Source: Bacteroidota bacterium
Lineage (GTDB): Bacteria; Bacteroidota; Ignavibacteria; Palsa-1295
Direction: 5' to 3'
Assembly: GCA_030706745.1 (NCBI GenBank)
Contig: JAUZNX010000012.1
Location: forward strand, 38,714-102,713
Length of the DNA stretch: 64,000 bases
The position numbers were made by a program, and so were the translations under genes. Below are positions 63,236 through 64,000 of this stretch, piece after piece. The notes below the pieces were generated by a model. The model worked only from the letters and a program-made list of their open reading frames with translations, did no database searches and had not been told where the DNA came from. Within the stretch, counting starts at the first letter, position 1. The number at the start of each line of letters is the position of its first letter.

Positions 63236-63550
63236 GTAGGGACGTGCCGCGCACGTCCTGTCTCGGAATACCGGAAAGACGCAGGCCAACCGTAGGGACG
63301 TGCCGCGCACGTCCTGTCTTCGGAATACCGGAAAGACGCAGGCCAACCGTAGGGACGTGCCGCGCACGTCCTGTCTCGGAATACCGGAAAGACGCAGGCC
63401 AACCGTAGGGACGTGCCGCGCACGTCCTGTCTTCGGAATACTGGAAAGACGCAGGCCAACCGTAGGGACGTGCCGCGCACGTCCTGTCGTCGGAATAACG
63501 GTAAGATTCAGGTAACACCCGCGGTCAGGACGTGCGCGGCACGTCCCTAC
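63236..63550. repeat. Tandem array of GTAG-headed palindromic units plus inverted terminal copy
   Basis: Five direct units start at 63236, 63292, 63349, 63405 and 63462 (periods 56, 57, 56, 57). Each begins GTAG followed by the palindrome GGACGTGCCGCGCACGTCC and a common tail (CGGAATACCGGAAAGACG and GCAGGCCAACC). A degenerate tail follows, then one inverted copy at 63526-63550. The whole 63215-63613 gap contains no gene; open frames through it are repeat artefacts. Confidence 0.9.
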
Positions 63551-63613
63551 GGCTGATCGACGCCACCCGGATTTAACAGTGGGCCGGTCAACGTTCAGAC
63601 GCGCAGGTAGCGT

Positions 63614-64000
63614 ATGCTCAATCGAATCCTCCCATTCATGGCTGTGTCGTTGTTGTTGCTTGGAGCGATAAGCTCCTGCACCCATCAGGCTACGAATCCG
63701 CCGAACCCGCCGAAGTGTGATACATGCTGCGACACGTGCCACCACGATTCAACCTCACATTCTAACGATACCACCTCACACAACTTCACGTGGACTGAGT
63801 TCACAAACGTGAACGGCGAGAGCAATATGACCGGGTGCTGGGTCTTTGGGCCGAATGACATTCTCGCTTTGAATGGCGACCTCCATCGGTTCAATGGGAC
63901 TTCGTGGAACCGGGAAACGCTCAACGGCCATGCGCCCGGAGCATTGAGTGGAGCTTCAATCTTCGGGTTCAACGATAATGACTTCTGGATTATTGATGGA
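63614..64000 (+). CDS. Lipoprotein with Cys/His-rich N terminus (3' partial)
   Basis: 129 residues are visible and run off the right edge. The lipobox LLLGAISSCTHQ gives an acylated Cys; a cluster CDTCCDTCHHDSTSH follows and may bind metal. The later WVFGPNDILALNGDLHRFNGTSWNRETL looks like the start of a beta-propeller repeat. Most likely a surface lipoprotein; no family named. Confidence 0.7.
   Translation, partial: MLNRILPFMAVSLLLLGAISSCTHQATNPPNPPKCDTCCDTCHHDSTSHSNDTTSHNFTWTEFTNVNGESNMTGCWVFGPNDILALNGDLHRFNGTSWNRETLNGHAPGALSGASIFGFNDNDFWIIDG

Noticed and set aside
63236..63550. CRISPR array
   Set aside because: The sequence between palindromes is identical in each unit rather than unique, unit length is 56-57, and no cas gene is near.
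62903..63745. Long open frames on the minus strand through the 63-kb array (RARHVPTVGLRLS-type repeats)
   Set aside because: Produced by translation of the tandem DNA repeat; the frame shifts with the 56/57 period and there is no ribosome site or start.

Overview
The window looks like chromosomal DNA from a member of the FCB superphylum, close to Bacteroidota/Ignavibacteria/Kapabacteria. This placement is inferred. At least eight secreted proteins end in a C-terminal segment of the type IX secretion (type A) sorting-domain kind (a PNP or NP motif, then GxYxxxI/V and a terminal VVLR- or VVVK-like strand). The genome is moderately GC-rich, DUF4175-like and YbbR-like proteins are present, and many genes are short secreted beta-barrels or lipoproteins. 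No rRNA gene or complete tRNA gene was recognised, and no phage or insertion sequence was seen.

Layout. 1-3195: two tandem sialidase-fold secreted paralogues, the first cut by the window edge. 3339-4154: sdhC-sdhD, closed by a strong terminator. 4295-6988: a ferrous-iron uptake operon (feoA, feoB, small Cys-rich membrane protein) behind a DtxR-like palindrome. 7026-10632: a minus-strand group with an OmpA-like secreted protein, an O-methyltransferase, ruvB, a secreted hypothetical and a DUF486-type membrane protein. 10736-11812: asparaginase. 11914-16639 and 19084-25377: large secreted beta-propeller proteins with sorting domains, flanking a STAS protein with a 67-residue acidic tail and holA. 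25464-30664: a plus-strand run of an EnvC-like LytM protein, a von Willebrand A protein, lysS and argD. 30677-42710: a glycosyltransferase, a giant DUF4175-like coiled-coil membrane protein, two tandem beta-barrels, a GH18-deacetylase-GT2 fusion, an M20 amidohydrolase and a WxxGxW protein. 42764-45687: an ECF sigma factor translationally coupled to a membrane protein carrying two sorting-like domains. 45799-52969: a minus-strand block of recA, two lipoproteins, a VapBC-type pair, recX, ybbR-like, a DEDDh/GIY-YIG nuclease, a 54-residue membrane protein and an alpha/beta hydrolase. 53062-53510: a REP-like palindrome cluster. 53566-64000: a 1592-residue secreted giant, msrB, an M3 peptidase, two beta-barrels, an enoyl-CoA hydratase, a tandem palindromic array and a truncated lipoprotein gene.

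How the parts relate. The dominant theme is the cell surface: type IX cargo, outer-membrane barrels, polysaccharide synthesis and modification, and a sigma/anti-sigma-like pair whose membrane partner resembles type IX cargo. DNA recombination and repair genes (recA, recX, ruvB, a UvrC/Cho-like nuclease, holA) are scattered between them. The most unusual non-coding content is two families of GTAG-headed palindromes (53 kb and 63 kb), which I interpret as REP elements, and a dispersed set of low-complexity, often inverted, repeats placed exactly at gene junctions. In two places these repeats have supplied start or stop regions of proteins.
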